A DNA stretch of 64,000 nt, taken from contig SDUX01000004.1 in assembly GCA_008729055.1 (NCBI GenBank), forward strand, positions 2,916,172 to 2,980,171, in the 5' to 3' direction. Below are positions 53,101-64,000 of this stretch, in pieces; position 1 is the stretch's first letter; the number at the start of each line of letters is the position of its first letter. This DNA comes from Pyropia haitanensis. Lineage: Eukaryota; Rhodophyta; Bangiophyceae; Bangiales; Bangiaceae. The position numbers and the translations under genes are program-made. The notes beneath the pieces were generated by a model that saw only the letters and a list, made by a program, of their open reading frames with translations, did not search any database and was not told the DNA's origin.

Positions 53101-56100
53101 GCCCTCCGCACCCGCCGCCCCCCCGCTCCGCGCGGACCGCCCGTACACGCGGAACCGCACGACCGCCGGCGTGTGGTTGCGAAACACAAACACGTGCAGC
53201 GACCGCGCGGCGGGACGACCAAACGACCGCACGTTGTGGGCGGCCGCGAGGAGGCACGCGTCGGTGAGGACCACCCGCGCAACGTCCGCCTCGACAACCA
53301 CCGCCGACGGCAGCGCCGGCGACGCGTCGTACTCGACGCGCACCGGCCACGGGGCGAGGACGGGCAGGGCGGTGCCGGCGCGGAGGTCGGTCCAGTCGAG
53401 CGCGAGCGAGACGCCGACGAGGGCGTGGATTTTGGACAGCCCCGACGGCAGCACCCAGCCGCTCAGGCTGACCGAGATGGCCGACAGCCGGAACACGCCA
53501 AACACAGACGACGACGCCGCGTCGGCCGACGCGCCGCGAGGGGGGGGGTCGTACAAGGGCGCGGGCGTCGCGGCGGGTCCGCCAGGCGTGGGGGGGGGGC
53601 GGGCGGTGGGGACGCCACCCCCACACCGCCGCCGCTCCGCACCGCCCCGTCGTTGGGCTCGCGGGCGACGCGGGTGGGCGGCACAAACCGGATGACGATG
53701 CCGCCCTTGGCCGACACCGACACAGACAGGGGGGACTTGAGGCTGTCGTCCTCGTCACCCAACCCGGGGGACGGGTCACCCGACGCGGGCGCGGTGGCCG
53801 CGGCGGCGGCGGTAGCGGGCTTGGCCGCCTCCCCGGCCGCCTCCGCGCCCGACAATGGCGGCGGCGGTGATGGGGCTGACGGTGCGCCGGGCTCCTCGGC
53901 CGACCCCCCCTGGACGGGCAGGGCCTTGAGCTTGAGCCACGCCGGGCTGCGAAGCGTGACCACCCGCCCCCCCTCCCCCAGCACCATAAACCGTCCTGAC
54001 GCCGCGTTTTGCACCGCCACCCGCTGGCGGGACAGCCCCAGCAGCCGCCACTGTGCACGCGGCGCCACGCCCGTTGCCACGGCCGGCAGCGCCGCGGCAG
54101 CGTCAAAGGCGGCGCCGCCGCCGCCGCCGGCCGCCCGTGGCGGCACCCCCCCCCGCTGGGCGGCCGCTGCGGCGACAGGCCGCCGCTGCCAGCGCCAGGT
54201 GAGGCCGGGTCGACGCTGACGCCCGCCCCCCAGCCGCTGCCCGGCAGGCACCGGCCAACCAGGCCGTGGGGTGACGACGACGAGTGAGGGCGGCCGCCCA
54301 CGTCGGCCGGGTGGACCGCGCCGGCAAGCGCGCCCGCAGCGGTGGCCGGCAGTGTCGCGGCGGCCGTCGCGGCTCGGCCGACGCCCGCCACCACCCGCCG
54401 CAGCGACTGGGCAACGGTGTGGGAGGTCGCAGGCGGCGCGGCGGGCGCGCGCATCAGTGTGGTCGCCCCTTCGAGCACCACCCGCGCCGTGTCGGCGGGG
54501 CGGGCGACGCCGACAAAGAAGGGACCGTCTTGGTAGCGGGGGGCAGACGTGTCCTGCTCGACTACGTACAAGCGTTCCACGCCGTCAGCGCTGTCAGCAC
54601 CACCGCCGCTGCCGTCGCCCGTGACGACGGTGAGGGTGAACCAGCCGCCACGGGAAAGCGTCGGGCCGGCCGCCGCCGCGGCGGCGGCCGCGTCCTCCGC
54701 ATCGTCTCCCCCGCCGTCAGCCGCACCTGATGGCGGCGACGCAGACGAAAAGAGGTGCGGCCGCCAACGCGCGTGGTCCGCGCCGGCCGCCCCCACCGCT
54801 TCGGTGGGCCCGTCGCCCCAGCCAATGGCGCCGCTCTCGGCCTCGCCCCCTGGGGGCAGGTGCATTGAAAAGAGGCACGGCCCAGGGGGTGCGGTGCCCG
54901 GCGAGACGCCCACCAGCGGCGCCCCAGGCCGCGCGGTACTCACGCGTCCCGACCCGCCGGCTGGTGACGCGATGGCCGCCTCCGCAACGGGCGCGGGGAG
55001 GCCCAGCTCCGACACGGCTGGCCGCGCCGGGAAGGGCGGCGGCGGCGCACCCACCGCCAACACCGACCCCGACAGGAGGTCGGCCAGGCGGAGGGCGGCG
55101 CCGTCGGGAAACTCGAGGCCCAGCTTTTCCCGCTGCAGCCGCCGTTGCCACGCCGCCAGCGCTCCGGCGGCATGGCTGGCGGAGGCGCACGGCGCGCCCG
55201 CGGGGGTGGCCGTGCCGACCGCGGCAGGGAGGTCCCCGTCCGACAGCGCGTCGTCGTCCATGCCGCCCTGCCCCAGCGGCGCCGCAAACGCACTCGCCCG
55301 CTGCGTCGATAGGGCCGTATACGCGGCCGCGTGGTCGCGCGGCGTCCGTACTGGGTGGGCGGCCACGACGGCGGCGAGGGCTGGCGGCAGGCACGCCATG
55401 CGCTTGGCCAGGGACACCCCCAAGGCGGTCATCTCGGCCACCTCGATCGACGAAAAAACAATCGCCAGCGGCTCGAGCACCACCCGCACGGCGGTGGAAG
55501 ACACGGCCAGCGCCTGGGGGCCCCGGTAGCTGACCACCGCGTTGGCCAAGTCCACCCGCACCCCCGTGGGCGCGAGCAGCTGCCGGCCCGTTGGCGACAC
55601 GGACGGGTCGGTCGAGACGAGACGCAGGCCCGTGACGGCCACCCCAAGTCGATACGACGACGATACGTACAGCAGCTGCCGCAGTGCGAGCGACGAGAGC
55701 ACCAGCGTCAGGCGGCTGCGGTGGGTGGGGCGCTCCTCGGGGAGAGAACCCGACCCGGCCGGAGGGGCAGGGGGGTGCCGACCAGGACGGAACGGCGGCG
55801 CCCCGCCGCCACCCTTGCCGTCGCGGGCACCTGGCCGCCCCCCCTCTCTCCTCCCCACTGGGACGGCAGACGGAAAGTCCTCAAAGACGCTGACCCGCGC
55901 GTCGTGGATGGACAGGTGGAGGTCAATCCACAGCCCGCTGGGCGTCGCGGCCAGCCGCTCCTCCCGGGCGGGGGCGGATAACAGCATCCGCCGGCCGAGG
56001 AGGTCCACCTCCCGCGCGACCGCCGCGTCGGTGAGGGCGTGGCCGTGGAGCGGGACAAACATCGCGCCCGCCCGGAAGCCGAGGTCCATTAGCACCCGCA

Positions 56101-59100
56101 CCACCGCCGTGATGCCCGCAATGAGGGAGCTCAACGACGCGGCGTGGACGGCCAGGCGGACGGGCGTCACCCGCACAAACGTGTGCTGCGTCTGGTGCAC
56201 CGAATAGACGGCGCCATGATACGCCACCACCACCTCCACCTCGGCCGGCGCCTCGAGCGCGGGGTACTCGCTGACCGACCCGTAAGACGCAAACGTCGCA
56301 ACGCTGCCGCGCAGGTCTGACAGACGGATAGACAGGCTGTCCTCCTGGACGTCCGCCCCATCAAAGCCGACCAGGGGCGGTGGGGGGTCACTGCCACTGG
56401 CAGATGGCAACGGCGGCACGGCAGTGGGCGTCGTCGGCAGCAACGGCGTCGCCGCCCACGAGCTACTCGCCGCCGACTCGGACACCTCTGACGCCCAGGT
56501 GGCGTCACGGGGGAGCCCCCCGCGGGCACCCCGTCCGGCGCCGCCCGCGCCGCCACCCAGCCGCGGGTCGACTAGCCACCCCCGCCGCTTCTCCACCCCG
56601 ACCAGCGACGGGTCGTCGGCGGCCAGCGGCGGGCGCGCCACCGACGCCAGTGCTAGCCGGCCGACGGTCAGCACCAGCACAGACGTTGCGACGCGCACGC
56701 GCGGGAGGGCGGCGGCGGCGGCGGCGCCCGCGGCGCGGGCGACAAAGTAGGCGCCCGGCAGGGGCGCCTGCCCCGCGTGCGCCCGCAGCCGCGTGAGCGT
56801 AATGGCCAGCTGCGGCACGCCCTGCTCGGCCTTGGCCGCCCACGCGTAGACGCCGGTGCGGGCGGCGAGCGCGCGACGCGCCGTAGCGACGGTCTTGGCG
56901 ACCCGCCGGTAAAAGCCAACATCATCGGCTGCGGGAAAGGCAATGAAAAAGTCGAGGATGAAGGCCAGCTCCGCGGCGGTGAGGTACGCGTCAAAGCCGT
57001 CAATAGCAAGGATGAGCCGGGGGGGGGACGTCAGCAGCTGTCCGTCGTCTCGGTAGGTGAGCGCAAGGAACCGAGGGGGGGCACCCGCAGGGGGGGGGCC
57101 GACAGGAACGGGGACGGCGCCACGGGCGGCGGCAGCGGATGGGCACGGGGGGGGGGGAGGGGGTTCGCCGCGGAAGCCGCGGCGGCGGCCGAACACCACC
57201 CGTCGCGGCCTTGCCCCTCCCCGCCCCCCCCCCACCCGTCCCCGCCGCGGCGCCCGCACCCGCCTCGGCCAACGACCGCTCCACCGCCGCCGCCGCGTCT
57301 GGGCGGGTGCGGATGAGGGGCCCCCCCCCGGCAACGTCGCCCTCCATGCCCGCCGCCCACACCTCCACCTCGGTCGCCACCGGCAGCGGCGCCAGGTACA
57401 CGTCCACCCCCAGCCCCGACACGATCGCCGACTGGCGGTAGCGCTGCCGCGGCGCCGCGGCGTCACGCAGCTCCAGCCGCACCCGCGGCGCGCGGATGCG
57501 GAGGGTGACGGGCGCGCCGGGCGCGGCACGCGCCGACCGGCACGCGTACACGGCGGGCGCGTCGGGGGTGGACGCCCAGCGGGAAAAGGGGGTGGCCAGC
57601 AGCGCCGCCGCGGCCGCCACCGCACCTCGGACCGCGTCCGCGGTCGAAAGCGGGGGCGAGGCGGCGGCGCTAATGCCGTTGGTGGTCGCGGCTGACCCGG
57701 CCACGGCCGCCGCCGCCTTGCTGGCCGTCTCGGACCCCACTGCGGCCGCCGCGGTGGCCGCCACTGACGCCGCCGCCGCCGTCGCCGCCGTCGCCGCCGT
57801 TGCCGCCGTCGCGGCCGCCGTCGCTGCCGCTGCGCCCGCCGCAGCCGCGGCGGTTGCCACCGGGGACGCGGCCGACGCCAGCGGCACCGCCACCGCCGGC
57901 AGCGGCCGGTCGAGCGGCACGGCGCGGCGCTGCGCCAGCACCCGCGCCCACACCGCATCCGCTGACGCGCGGTGGGCGAGCACCTCCTCAATGCCCATCG
58001 CGCCCTCGGCCGCCGCCAGCGCCGCCGCGGCGGCAGCCACACGCAGGCGGCGGGGGAGGCCGTCGACGCCCTTGTCCCCGCCCTTGCCGCGGTTGGCCTC
58101 CGCCCCCCCTCCGCCCCCCCCGTCGACCGCGTCCGCGTCGGCGCCCACATCGACGCCCTCGGACGCGGCCAAGTAGAGCCGCACGTACCGCCGCCGCCGC
58201 CGCCGCCGTTCGAGCACCGCCGCGGCGCACCACCCCCCCCCCCCCGCGGGCGGCCACAGCGACTGGCGGAGGGCGGCCCAGGCACCTGCCGGCCGCACGC
58301 GGCCGCCCCCATCCACGCGGCGGGGCGCGTTGGGGGCCGTGAGGTACGCCCCCCCGCCCGCGGCGGCGCGGACCATCTTGGCCCGCGGGATGCGGATGAG
58401 GGCGCCAATGCCCTCGGCAAACTGCCGGCGGTCCATGGACAGCACCGCCGTCGCGGGGTCGATCGCCATCGCCACGCTGATGGGGCACCGCGCGGCGGGG
58501 GGGCCCACCACCAACGACACGCGAACGTCGAGGGAGCGGACGACCAGGTGGCCGCTCGCCACAGCGGCGGCGTGGTGTGCCGCCGCGTCGGGCGTGTCGG
58601 CGGGCGCGTCGCCGTCGTCGCTGCCGGCAGCTGCGTTGCGGGCGTCGGCGGCGCCCAGCCGCCACGCGGTGTCACCATCGACGGCGGCGGTGGCGGGGCC
58701 AAACTTGGCCCCACTCAGCCGGCTGGACCGCCGCGTGTGGGTGGAGCCACGGCGGGAGGCGGCCGCGGCGGCGGCCGCCGCGGCAGCGGCCGCCGCGGAA
58801 GCGGCTGCCGCCGTCGCCGCCGCCGCTGCCGCCGCCGCCGCCGCCGTGTCCCCGCCGACCCCCTCCGCCGCCGCACCCCGTGCCGCGTCGGCAGCGGTGG
58901 CGGCCGCAGCTGCCGCTGCCGCGGCCGCCGCGTGCTGCGCGTCCGGGTCGAGGTACCACGACACCCCCCCGACGGCGGCGGCGAGCCGCACGAGCCCCCC
59001 CCGGGGCAGCCCCTCCGCGTCGCCCGCGGCGGCCGGCAGCGGCCGCGGCGCCGTCACCACCGACGTGACGTGCACGCCCGTCGCCCAGCCGTGGCCCGCG

Positions 59101-59221
59101 CGCACCACATCCCCCGCCGCCACCGCACCATCCTCAAACCGCACGTGCACGTCTTCCACCACCACCGTCACGCGGGAGGCGGCCCACCGCACTAGCGCCA
59201 GCCACGCGGGCGGCGCCGCGG

Positions 59222-59260
<39 letters not shown>

Positions 59261-59711
59261 GCGGGGAGCCCCTCTGCCCCCCGCCCCCCCTCGCCCCCCC
59301 CCACGCGCGGAGGAAGGCGGCGGTCACCGCCCGCGCCGACGCCCTCAGCACCGCGTCATCGCCAAGGACGAGCGCCGCCCACGCCGCATCCCAGTCGCCC
59401 GGCGTGCCCGGCACGCGGTCCGCGACGGCCGCGACGGCGGCCACCCCCCGGATGGTGAGCGTCAGCCGCGCCCACCCAACCGCCACGCGGACGCATTCCA
59501 CCCGCGCGGCACGGAGGCGGACCGGCGCCGCGGCCGCCGCGGCGACCGCCTCGACCGCCGCCGCGTTGACGCCAAAGGGCCCCAAGGAGAGCGACGGCGA
59601 CGGGATAAAGGAGAAGCGGAACTGGGCGGGCGTCAGGGGGGCGTCGAGGTAGGCCGCGGCCGCGGCGGTGGCCCGCCGCACCGCCGCGCACAGCAGGCGG
59701 TCGAGGAACAT
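47125..59711 (-). CDS. VPS13: VPS13, bridge-like lipid-transfer protein (about 4195 codons, three frame breaks)
   Basis: The ATG at 59711 starts a chorein-type N-terminus (MFLDRLLCAAVRRATAAAAAYLD...FSFIPSPSLSLGPFGV) with VEDVHVRFED soon after. The central part keeps long-groove repeats (LILAIDGFDAYLTAAELAFILDF region, LDLGFRAG, WIDLHLSIHDARVSVFED). The VAB region has the repeating Asn motifs NRLPGHTV, NLLPVSMQF, NETGATLEV and NHTGEPLAV. The C-terminal part has the typical YWEGAHLALAPLVVGLES and AEVDSVLVPTYIRAASLSPLTVRLTYS blocks, ending LEGIGE-stop. VPS13 moves phospholipids between membranes at contact sites. The reading frame changes three times, each at G/C homopolymers: about 57075-57233, C-9 at 54146-54154 and G-10 at 53590-53599. 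Otherwise it is intronless. Ala-rich and poly-Thr insertions are frequent. A CT-rich leader lies upstream. Confidence 0.9.
59224..59260. repeat. GTC trinucleotide repeat inside VPS13
   Basis: About twelve GTC/GAC units in the coding sequence; in the VPS13 frame they give a run of threonines after SPP. Length variation here would not shift the frame. Confidence 0.9.
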
Positions 59712-61037
59712 GGGCGGCGGCGGTTGGGGGGGGGGGAGGGCGCCGACATGGACACTGGTACCCAGAGGGGGGGAGGACGGAGAGGGAGAGGCGGGCCGCG
59801 CAGGGGAGAAGAGAGAGAGGGAGCGCGGAGGAGGGCAGGGGAAGGACGGCGTCGATGAGAGGACAGGCTAGGTGGCGGAGGGAAGGCAAGGAGTTGTGGA
59901 GAGGGAAAGTGAGAGGGCAAGGGAAGAGGGAGGGAGAGCGAGGACAGAGGGGAGAGGGGGGGGGCGAAAAGGGAGGGCGGGAGGAGGACGCCACGCGGCC
60001 GTCTGGCAAACCGCCCGTGCGCTGCGCGGGTCGGGGGCGGCGCCGGCGGGGCGGCCGCGCCCACATCCGTAGCCGCGGTGCCCGCCGCGCCGGCCGGCCG
60101 CGGCCGCCACAGCAGATCTGCTGCTCGTGCAAAGGGCAGCGGCCGGCGGCCGCAGGCAGCACCGCCTGTCTGCGCGGGGCGCAGCGAGGGGGGGGTGGGG
60201 GGAGCGCCCGCGGCAGCACGGCCGCGCGCCCCCCCCCTTCGGTGCCGGCAGGCTGGCGAACGGAGACCGCGGGACGACGGCGGGCCGCGCGGCGTGGCGG
60301 GCCGAGTCTCGAGGCCCCCCGGCTTGCTTGCCGTGCCGGCGGCGTGCGTGCGCGGGAGGCACACCTGCCCGCGGTGGGGTGTGCCTCGTGGGCTGAATTC
60401 TGACAGCGCGCCACTGCGCACGCTCAGACGGTGGAGGGGCCAGCGCGGCGGGTCCGGGACGGGGCGAAACCGAATTGCATCCGCGGCGCGCCGAGGCTCG
60501 TTTGGTGACGGCGCGCTGACCTGGGCGTGGAGCACCCTACACCCCCGTCGAGGTGGTGAACGTAACCGTTTCCCATCCCCTCCCCCCCCCGCCTTTCCCA
60601 CCCTTCTTGACCATCCTGCTCGTCCACAAGGACCCCTTCATGGCCGTACGGAAGGACGGCAGCGCGGGGACCCCGCCGCAGATGGCAGCGGTGCCCAGAG
60701 GCGGTGGAGCCGCTCGCAGAAGCGGGGGACAAGAGAAATGGGGGATGGCGGCGTGTGGCAGGGCGAGTTCGGAATCAAGGCAAGAGTGCTGGAAGGACGG
60801 GGGTGGAAGTGGAAGGCCCGCCCAGGCAGTGGAGTAGCGCAGGCACCCAAGAGCGAAAGATCACAGCAAAACGCGGCCTTGGAACACACGCCTGGGACGA
60901 GCGCCGTCCAGGCACGTACACATTTACAGAGTGACCCCGTGTTGGGATGCGGGGGGGGGTGGGAGACGGGGGCGCAGCCGCCACCGCCCACGGTCCGCCG
61001 CTGCCGCCCCCCCCCCTGTCCGCCGCGCGTGCGGCCA
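59712..61037. other. VPS13 upstream region and NDUFV2 3' flank
   Basis: From about 59760 to 59995 the plus strand is nearly all A/G, so the VPS13 sense strand has a long CT-rich leader, like the cysteine-rich gene. The remainder to 61037 is GC-rich without a recognisable gene on either strand. An open plus-strand frame at 60078-61862 is antisense to NDUFV2 and lacks family content. Confidence 0.5.
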
Positions 61038-61934
61038 TCAGCCCTCAGCCTTGAGGTCCCTGCAGTAGGGTCCCGCCACGTCGCCCAGCAGACTGGTCTT
61101 GCCCTGCGGCCCCGCACACCCCGACCGCTCCGTCTGCGGCCCGACGCGGATGTCCTTGCCCGCGCGGAGCGTGCGGATCACCTCCCGCATGCTCTCAGGC
61201 GTCAGGTCCTCCACGTACGGGTCCGCGGTGGTGCTGCTGATCTGCGCCATCGGCGCGTTGACGCACGCGCCAAGGCACTCCACCTCGGTGACGTGGAAGA
61301 GGCCGTCCTTGCTCGAGCCGCCCAGTGCGCAGCCCGCCTCGTCAGTGGCGGCGGCCACGATATCCCGCGCGCCCCGCAGCATGCACGGCGTCGTGCCACA
61401 CACCTGGATGTGGTATTTGCCAATCGGCTCGCGGACAAACATGGTGTAAAAGGTGGCGACCTCGTACACCTTGACGGGCGCCATGCCCAGCACCTTGGCC
61501 ACCTTGTTCATCGCCGAAAGCGGCAGCCAGCCGCCCGCCTGCCGCTGCGCCAGGTCCAGCAGCGGGATCACCCCGGACGCCTTGTAGTTGGACGGGTAGC
61601 GGGCGAGGAGCGTGTCGATTTTGGCATAGTTCTCGTCGGAAAAGTCAAAGGGCGTCTCGGCCGTGTTGGTGGGGGATGGCCGGTGCACAACGACGCCAGC
61701 GAGGCCACGACGGCCGCTCGCCGTGACAGCAGCAGCGGCTGCGGTGGTGCCGGGCCGGGGAAGGGAGGAGGGGGAGGTGGCGGCGCCGCCCGCCCGCGCG
61801 GGGGCAGCGGCGGCAACCGGGAAAGCCGCAGCCGACGCCACCGACGCACCAGCGGGCGCTAGTGTCACCATGTTCCTCTGGGAAATGGACAACAGGCCGA
61901 CCGCCCGGGCGGCCACGGCGCGGGCAACCGCCAT
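61038..61934 (-). CDS. NDUFV2: NADH dehydrogenase (complex I) 24 kDa subunit
   Basis: A complete 298-residue protein from a true ATG. The thioredoxin-like [2Fe-2S] domain keeps its four ligand cysteines: Cys179 and Cys184 in VCGTTPCML, Cys220 and Cys224 in VECLGACVNAPMA. Other family blocks are LDLAQRQAGGWLP, KVYEVATFYTMF and PVGKYHIQ-like GKYHIQVC. With the 51 kDa subunit it forms the NADH-oxidising tip of mitochondrial complex I and carries cluster N1a. Residues 1 to about 90 are an unusually long, Ala/Arg/Ser-rich, almost acid-free presequence, consistent with mitochondrial import. Gene and frame are intact without an intron. Confidence 0.96.
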   Translation of the reverse strand: MAVARAVAARAVGLLSISQRNMVTLAPAGASVASAAAFPVAAAAPARAGGAATSPSSLPRPGTTAAAAAVTASGRRGLAGVVVHRPSPTNTAETPFDFSDENYAKIDTLLARYPSNYKASGVIPLLDLAQRQAGGWLPLSAMNKVAKVLGMAPVKVYEVATFYTMFVREPIGKYHIQVCGTTPCMLRGARDIVAAATDEAGCALGGSSKDGLFHVTEVECLGACVNAPMAQISSTTADPYVEDLTPESMREVIRTLRAGKDIRVGPQTERSGCAGPQGKTSLLGDVAGPYCRDLKAEG

Positions 61935-64000
61935 CGTCCGCTCCAGTCAAGAACGGAACCGGGCCAAAAGGGGCCGGGTCCGCACCGGAAGGGGATACGG
62001 TCAGAAGCGAAAGCACCAAGCAGAGACCTACAAAGAGCTGAGAAAGTCTAACGATAGAAGAACAGCAGGATGGGTCGTCGGAGGAAGAGGCGAGTGCGCG
62101 CGCCGATCACGGCACGAACGGTCGACGGCCAGACGCGGCGGGACGACGAAGAGTGTCAACGTCGTTGGTGGGGAGACCTCTGTGGATGCTGGCGGAGGCG
62201 GATGGCAATTGCCACGTGGACTACTTAACAGTAGTATTATCAATGTTGCAGAAGTCGTGTATCGTTACATGTTAAATATGTGACCGAGTTGATCCTTTTC
62301 AATGATCAATCAATTACATTGCCAGAAGATTGCAGAGAATGAAAATAAACCGCGATGAGGTTTTGAATTCAGCACCTCGCCGCGCAGGCCACGCCGGCTG
62401 CGGCGGCGGCAGCGACGGCGGCGCGTCCCCGTCCCGGCCGACGATGGCGGCGTCGGGCGGCGGCGAAGGAGCGTGCCGCGGAGCGGGCGGCGAGGGCGGC
62501 CTCGGCCGCGGCGCCGGCGCGCTTCCCTACGTGTGGCTCAAGCGGCGCGAGCGCGAGCGCGGCCACCCGGACCGCCACGGGCGGCCAGCAGAACAGCGAC
62601 GAGGGCAGGCCCGCAGCCACTTCGCGCCACCGTCGGCCAGCCCGTCCCCCGCCGCAGCCTGGCCAGTCGCGGCCCGCCGCGCCGAACGCCGACGGCGCCC
62701 ACCTTGGCGCCGCCTGCGGTCGCCGCCGCCGCCGCGTCCGCCGCCGTCGGCCCACGGCCGTCGCCACCGCGGCGCCGCGGTGTCGCCTCGCTGCGTCGAC
62801 ACGCACCCCGCCGCCGCTGCGCGCCCTCGCGGTGACGGCGGCGCGGGGTGTGGCGGCCACGCTGCGCCGGCGCACCCGCGCACGGCGCGCCCGGCCCGCG
62901 CGCGGACGGTGGTGCCGCGTGGGTGGCCCACACGCGGCGCGAGCCGGGTGGCGCCGACGCCACTGGCGGGAGGCGCCGCCACGGGTGACGCGCCAGCGCC
63001 CAGCTGAGATGGGCCGCCGTGGCGGCCTCGGCTAGTAGGGGGGGGGGTGGAGGGCTGCAGGAGGGGGGTGGGGGGAAAGGGGACGACCCGCCGTCCGCGT
63101 CGCGCGCGATTTCCCGCGGCGGCGACGACGACGGCGGGGGCAGATCACCGAAGATGATGGGACCGGTCGGCATCGACGAATAGATAGAAAGGTAAGGTAG
63201 TTCACAACGACACCATAGGTCGACGACCAGAGACCGAAGTGGATGTCACGTGCTCCTCCATCCGCCGCGGTACTTGCCTCGTTTGGGAGGACTCCCCGAG
63301 TACTACGGCCTTGGTCGGCGTAGTCTTGGCATCTCGCAACCGAGTTCATGGGTGAACGCTAGCCAGCGGGGTTTGCTCCTCACCCTCGTTTGCCCTTCTC
63401 GCGGTGGCCCCTACGATGTGACGGCGGCAGCGGTGGGACCGCAGGCAGCTGTGGCGGCGAGTCCGGGCATGCGGGAAGCGTACACGGCAGCCACTCACGG
63501 CGACCAGGACACCGCTGCTGCGGCGGTGGCCGGGGTGATGCCGCCTGCCCCCCACCCTGGCCACCCGCGCGCTGGGACGGCGGTTGGTGAATGACGTCAC
63601 GCGTGGCGGCGGGGACCTCGGCGGCTGGGCCAGTCCATTCGCGGGGGTCGGGACGGGAGTTTGGCAGCAGCAGGGGCTGGCCTCCGTGGCGCTGTCTTGA
63701 CCTCCTGCGCTGGTGGGGCTGGCCTCGGCCGTGGTCGCCGACGGGGAGGTCCCCCCCCTGGCACACGCTGCGGCTGGCCCTGTCATCCACGGGCTCTCCT
63801 CCACAACTATACCCAACCGGAGGGATGCACTGTGCCAACAGAGCTGGTTGCTGTGTCGCTCTGACACCACCCTGGGCGCCACTCTCCACCGCGGAGGACG
63901 GGCCGGGTCGGCTCGGTCCGCGCGAACGGTGCAAGCGCTGCAAACGTGAGCGAAAGAAACCGACTGTCAACGGCGCGATACATTACGAAAGGTGGCGTCA
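61935..64000. other. NDUFV2 upstream region and unassigned sequence to window end
   Basis: A low-GC island at 62215-62350 (for example GTTACATGTTAAATATG) is followed by GC-rich sequence open in several frames. A minus-strand ATG at 63173 opens a varied peptide (MPTGPIIFGDLPPPSSSPPRE) running to 62538, and a plus-strand frame at 63250-63594 is also open. Neither has a recognisable family, so they are mentioned but not called. The window may cut a gene at its right edge. Confidence 0.4.

Noticed and set aside
53084..58714. A single frame of 1876 codons as a separate gene
   Set aside because: Only its middle part carries VPS13 sequence; both ends are out-of-frame readings of the same gene.
60078..61862. 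Plus-strand open frame of 594 codons
   Set aside because: Antisense to the well-conserved NDUFV2 gene and without domain content.

Overview
The window reads as nuclear DNA of a very GC-rich eukaryote, most likely a bangialean red alga (Porphyra/Pyropia type). The reasons are extreme GC content, G- or C-homopolymers of up to 27 bases, genes with none or one or two short introns, alanine/glycine/proline-rich insertions in otherwise conserved proteins, and typical eukaryotic genes (VPS13, complex I NDUFV2, APEH, a PHO80-like cyclin, a bZIP factor). The taxon is an inference from style; no marker gene is present. Because G/C homopolymers keep almost every frame open, most long open frames here are artefacts. 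I accepted coding regions only where a protein family, domain or plausible protein architecture supports them.

Layout. 949-3075 (-): secreted cysteine-rich repeat protein. 3601-4540: tandem repeats. 4704-5458: a Tc1/mariner-like element with TA duplications, terminal inverted repeats and a truncated, frameshifted transposase. 5.5-9.5 kb: GCC/GGC low complexity running into an exostosin-type (GT47) glycosyltransferase ending at 11429 (+). 13529-15250 (+): Asp-Ala-repeat protein of unknown function. 15.3-21.6 kb: intergenic, then G/C-run low complexity. 21688-23418 (+): bZIP transcription factor. 24281-27427 (-): acylaminoacyl-peptidase. 29431-31087 (-): PHO80-like cyclin with one intron. 31.1-34.9 kb: low complexity. 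34961-38389 (+): bacterial-type UvrB with a long N-terminal extension. 39109-40902 (-): PTC7-type PP2C phosphatase with a mitochondrial-type leader and a 30-nt last exon. 41.0-43.2 kb: lower-GC spacer with small repeats and a perfect hairpin. 43248-44223 (+): Gly/His-rich protein. 44922-46037 (+): SLC35/TPT-family transporter. 47125-59711 (-): a giant VPS13 lipid-transfer protein gene. 61038-61934 (-): NDUFV2. 62-64 kb: nothing I can assign.

The genes are independent housekeeping functions rather than one pathway: membrane lipid transfer, Golgi glycosylation and nucleotide-sugar transport, mitochondrial respiration and phosphatase control, protein turnover, cell-cycle or phosphate signalling, and an organelle-type DNA repair helicase.

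Two things stand out. First, a full-length bacterial nucleotide-excision-repair protein, UvrB, sits among eukaryotic genes with a possible organelle-targeting leader and an extra N-terminal region. Second, several conserved genes (VPS13, PTC7, the cyclin, probably GT47 and the Gly/His-rich protein) change reading frame exactly at G/C homopolymers. This points to homopolymer-length errors in the assembly or real length variation. Genes without long homopolymers (UvrB, NDUFV2, the cysteine-rich protein) are intact.
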